Source of the DNA: Capnocytophaga sp. oral taxon 338 str. F0234
GTDB taxonomy: Bacteria > Bacteroidota > Bacteroidia > Flavobacteriales > Flavobacteriaceae
Direction of reading: 5' to 3'
NCBI RefSeq assembly: GCF_000192225.1
Contig: NZ_GL872413.1
Span: 615,751-679,750 of the forward strand
DNA length: 64,000 nt
Notes under the pieces: model-generated
Databases searched by the model: none
Told to the model about the DNA's origin: nothing
What the model saw: the letters and a program-made list of their open reading frames with translations, nothing else
Position numbers and translations under genes: made by a program
In this document: piece by piece, positions 62,497 to 64,000 of the stretch
How the letters are laid out: the number at the start of each line of letters is the position of its first letter
Numbering within the stretch: the stretch's first letter is position 1

Positions 62497-62621
62497 TGCC
62501 AACCTTTAGTGCTTAGTATATCCATTTTGAAGCAGTCCGCCACTAAGGCACGGCAGCAAGGAGTGCTATACAAGGATAATGGCTTGGGAAACGACAAATT
62601 ATTAATAACCCTACAAAGATA
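62497..62621. ncRNA. Candidate hairpin RNA, strand uncertain
   Basis: The 100 bases 62497-62590 can form a long interrupted hairpin (CCAA/TTGG ends, GTATA/TATAC, TCC/GGA, apex CCG-CC around ACTAA). A TATCTTTG promoter on the reverse strand (62614-62621) would transcribe it leftward. The plus strand shows CAGTCC...GGCAGCA near the apex, which recalls, but does not match, the symmetric loop of bacterial SRP RNA. Identity unresolved. Confidence 0.35.
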
Positions 62622-62818
62622 CGATTTTTATAAAGAAAAAATCAAATAATTTTACTTAAATTTTTTTACTTTTTATTTTTATACCCTCTTTTTTATTAAC
62701 TTTCTAAAACATAACAAATTGTATCTCTACAGGAGGCTATACTAATCATTAATCATTATAAATTGCCTTATTGACAAATAATTAATCATTAATCCCTAAC
62801 CATTAATCATTAATTTTG

Positions 62819-62826
62819 TATCTTTG
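62819..62826 (+). promoter_or_regulatory. TATCTTTG promoter of ychF
   Basis: It lies 20 bases before ATG 62846 and within a longer reading frame, which favours the shorter ychF start. Confidence 0.65.
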
Positions 62827-62845
62827 CTCCTTAAAATTTCAAAGA

Positions 62846-63937
62846 ATGAAAGCAGGTATTGTAGGGCTTCCCAATGTGGGAAAATCAACCTTATTTAATT
62901 GTCTATCAAATGCTAAAGCACAGAGTGCTAATTTCCCTTTTTGTACTATAGAACCTAACTTAGGGGTGGTAAATGTGCCAGATGCACGACTTGAAAAGCT
63001 TGAAGAATTAGTTTCTCCTGAACGGGTACAGCCCGCTACGGTGGAGATTGTGGATATAGCGGGCTTAGTTAAAGGAGCAAGCGAGGGAGAGGGACTTGGG
63101 AATCAATTTCTTGGAAATATCCGTGAGTGTCATGCTATTATTCATGTACTACGTTGTTTTGATAATGATAATATTGTCCATGTGGAGGGGAGTGTCAATC
63201 CTATCCGTGATAAGGAAACCATTGATATGGAACTCCAACTCAAGGATTTGGAAACAGTAGAGAAGCGTCTGGAAAAAGTCACTCGCGCGGCTAAGGCAGG
63301 AGATAAGTTGGCTCAGAAGGAACTTAACCTACTTACTCGTTATAGAGAAGCTCTTTTGCAAGGTATTTCCGTACGCACGCTTCCTCTTACAGAAGAAGAG
63401 GCCGAGCTAAGCCGAAGTTACCAGTTGCTTACAGCTAAGCCTGTCCTATATGTTTGCAATGTAGAGGAGGCTTCTGCAGTGAAAGGAAATCAATATGTAG
63501 AACAGGTCAGGCAAGTTGTTAAAGGAGAAAATGCGGAGGTCATTGTCCTTGCTGTAGCCACTGAAGCCGATATAGCAGAGCTTGAAACTTATGAAGAACG
63601 TCAAATGTTTCTACAGGATATGGGACTCTCAGAACCAGGAGCCTCTGTGCTTATCCGTGCTGCATATAAGCTCCTAAATCTGCAGACTTACTTTACTGCG
63701 GGCGTTAAAGAGGTACGTGCCTGGACAATCCCTATAGGAGCTACTGCACCCGAGGCGGCTGGGGTCATTCATACCGACTTTGAAAGAGGCTTTATTCGCG
63801 CAGAGGTAATTGCCTATCAGGACTTTATTACTTATGGAAGTGAGAGCAAAGTTAAGGAAGCCGGAAAAATGCGTGTAGAAGGTAAGGAATATATAGTTAA
63901 GGACGGTGATATCATGCACTTCCGTTTTAACGTATAA
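62846..63937 (+). CDS. ychF: Redox-regulated ATPase YchF (OBG family)
   Basis: A 363-residue P-loop protein associated with ribosomes. G1 GLPNVGKST (residues 8-16), switch [20 protein letters not shown] seen as [10 protein letters not shown] and GEGLGNQFL, coiled-coil region (about 130-200) and C-terminal TGS domain (about 280-363; [41 protein letters not shown]). ATG 62846 ([12 protein letters not shown]) is the start; the upstream in-frame ATG contains the promoter. Confidence 0.95.
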   Translation: MKAGIVGLPNVGKSTLFNCLSNAKAQSANFPFCTIEPNLGVVNVPDARLEKLEELVSPERVQPATVEIVDIAGLVKGASEGEGLGNQFLGNIRECHAIIHVLRCFDNDNIVHVEGSVNPIRDKETIDMELQLKDLETVEKRLEKVTRAAKAGDKLAQKELNLLTRYREALLQGISVRTLPLTEEEAELSRSYQLLTAKPVLYVCNVEEASAVKGNQYVEQVRQVVKGENAEVIVLAVATEADIAELETYEERQMFLQDMGLSEPGASVLIRAAYKLLNLQTYFTAGVKEVRAWTIPIGATAPEAAGVIHTDFERGFIRAEVIAYQDFITYGSESKVKEAGKMRVEGKEYIVKDGDIMHFRFNV

Positions 63938-63951
63938 AATGAAGATTGATG

Positions 63952-63982
63952 GGTGAAAAAATTCATTTTTCACTTTTCACTT
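63952..63982. repeat. Short repeat arm pair before the last gene
   Basis: GGTGAAAAAATTCATTTTTCAC then TTTTCAC, reaching the next ATG. Confidence 0.7.
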
Positions 63983-64000
63983 ATGAGACTCTCCAAACTG
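63983..64000 (+). CDS. First codons of a gene cut by the window end
   Basis: ATG AGA CTC TCC AAA CTG (MRLSKL) follows a repeat arm in the manner of dut, rlmN and the terminase gene. Too short to identify. Confidence 0.4.

Overview
The window looks like a chromosome segment of a Flavobacteriaceae member, most probably Capnocytophaga. The reasons are: the Bacteroidetes promoter signature TAnnTTTG, usually with a TTG element about 20 bases upstream, precedes most transcription units; there are many BspA-like leucine-rich lipoproteins; and the gene order outer membrane protein - TPR protein - lptC - CorC-type membrane protein - ppiD - mraZ/rsmH/ftsL/ftsI/murE/mraY/murD/ftsW fits the phylum. The species is inference; no rRNA is present.

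Layout. 0-10 kb: the end of a phage-type DUF6291 gene (cut by the window edge), cell-envelope proteins (LRR lipoprotein, OmpA-like protein, TlpA-like thioredoxin, small porin-like barrel, flippase), dut and an outer membrane phospholipase A. 10-21 kb: a 970-base stretch that appears to hold a long noncoding transcript, an orphan TetR/TolC pair, gpsA, hemJ, a prolyl oligopeptidase, and a cluster of surface lipoproteins. 21-25 kb: orphan phage packaging and lysis genes (terminase large subunit, portal, holin-like). 25-32 kb: WG-repeat protein, PAP2 phosphatase, rlmN followed by a DUF1016 nuclease gene bounded by a 69-base duplication of the rlmN 3' end, an LRR lipoprotein, lpxH and tRNA-Phe. 32-49 kb: envelope biogenesis genes, then the division and cell wall (dcw) cluster headed by mraZ with a textbook MraZ operator. 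The dcw cluster is interrupted by a four-helix-bundle gene with a tandem duplication of the mraY start, and stops after ftsW. 49-53.5 kb: a free-standing rpoB with its own promoter, leader hairpin and terminator, without rpoC or the rplJL genes. 53.5-64 kb: YihY membrane protein, hemH, a large LRR/EF-hand lipoprotein, a PIN toxin with its partner, DUF493 and BatE-like proteins, lpdA, tRNA-His, two possible structured RNAs, ychF and the first codons of the next gene.

The most striking non-genic signal is a family of composite intergenic repeats. Heptamer tracts (TTTTCAC, TATTCAC, TGTTCAC) and their inverse (GTGAAAAACG) flank three related hairpin modules, called A, B and C here. They fill 5' leaders up to the start codon of several genes, contribute the last codons of others, and keep their stems while loops vary. 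I know of no described family with this architecture.

How the genes work together: the window is dominated by envelope construction, covering peptidoglycan precursor synthesis and septal machinery (murE, mraY, murD, ftsI, ftsL, ftsW), LPS synthesis and export (lpxH, lptC), outer membrane folding and maintenance (ppiD, OmpA-like, phospholipase A) and surface lipoproteins. Interspersed are housekeeping functions (dut, gpsA, rlmN, rpoB, hemH/hemJ, lpdA, ychF).
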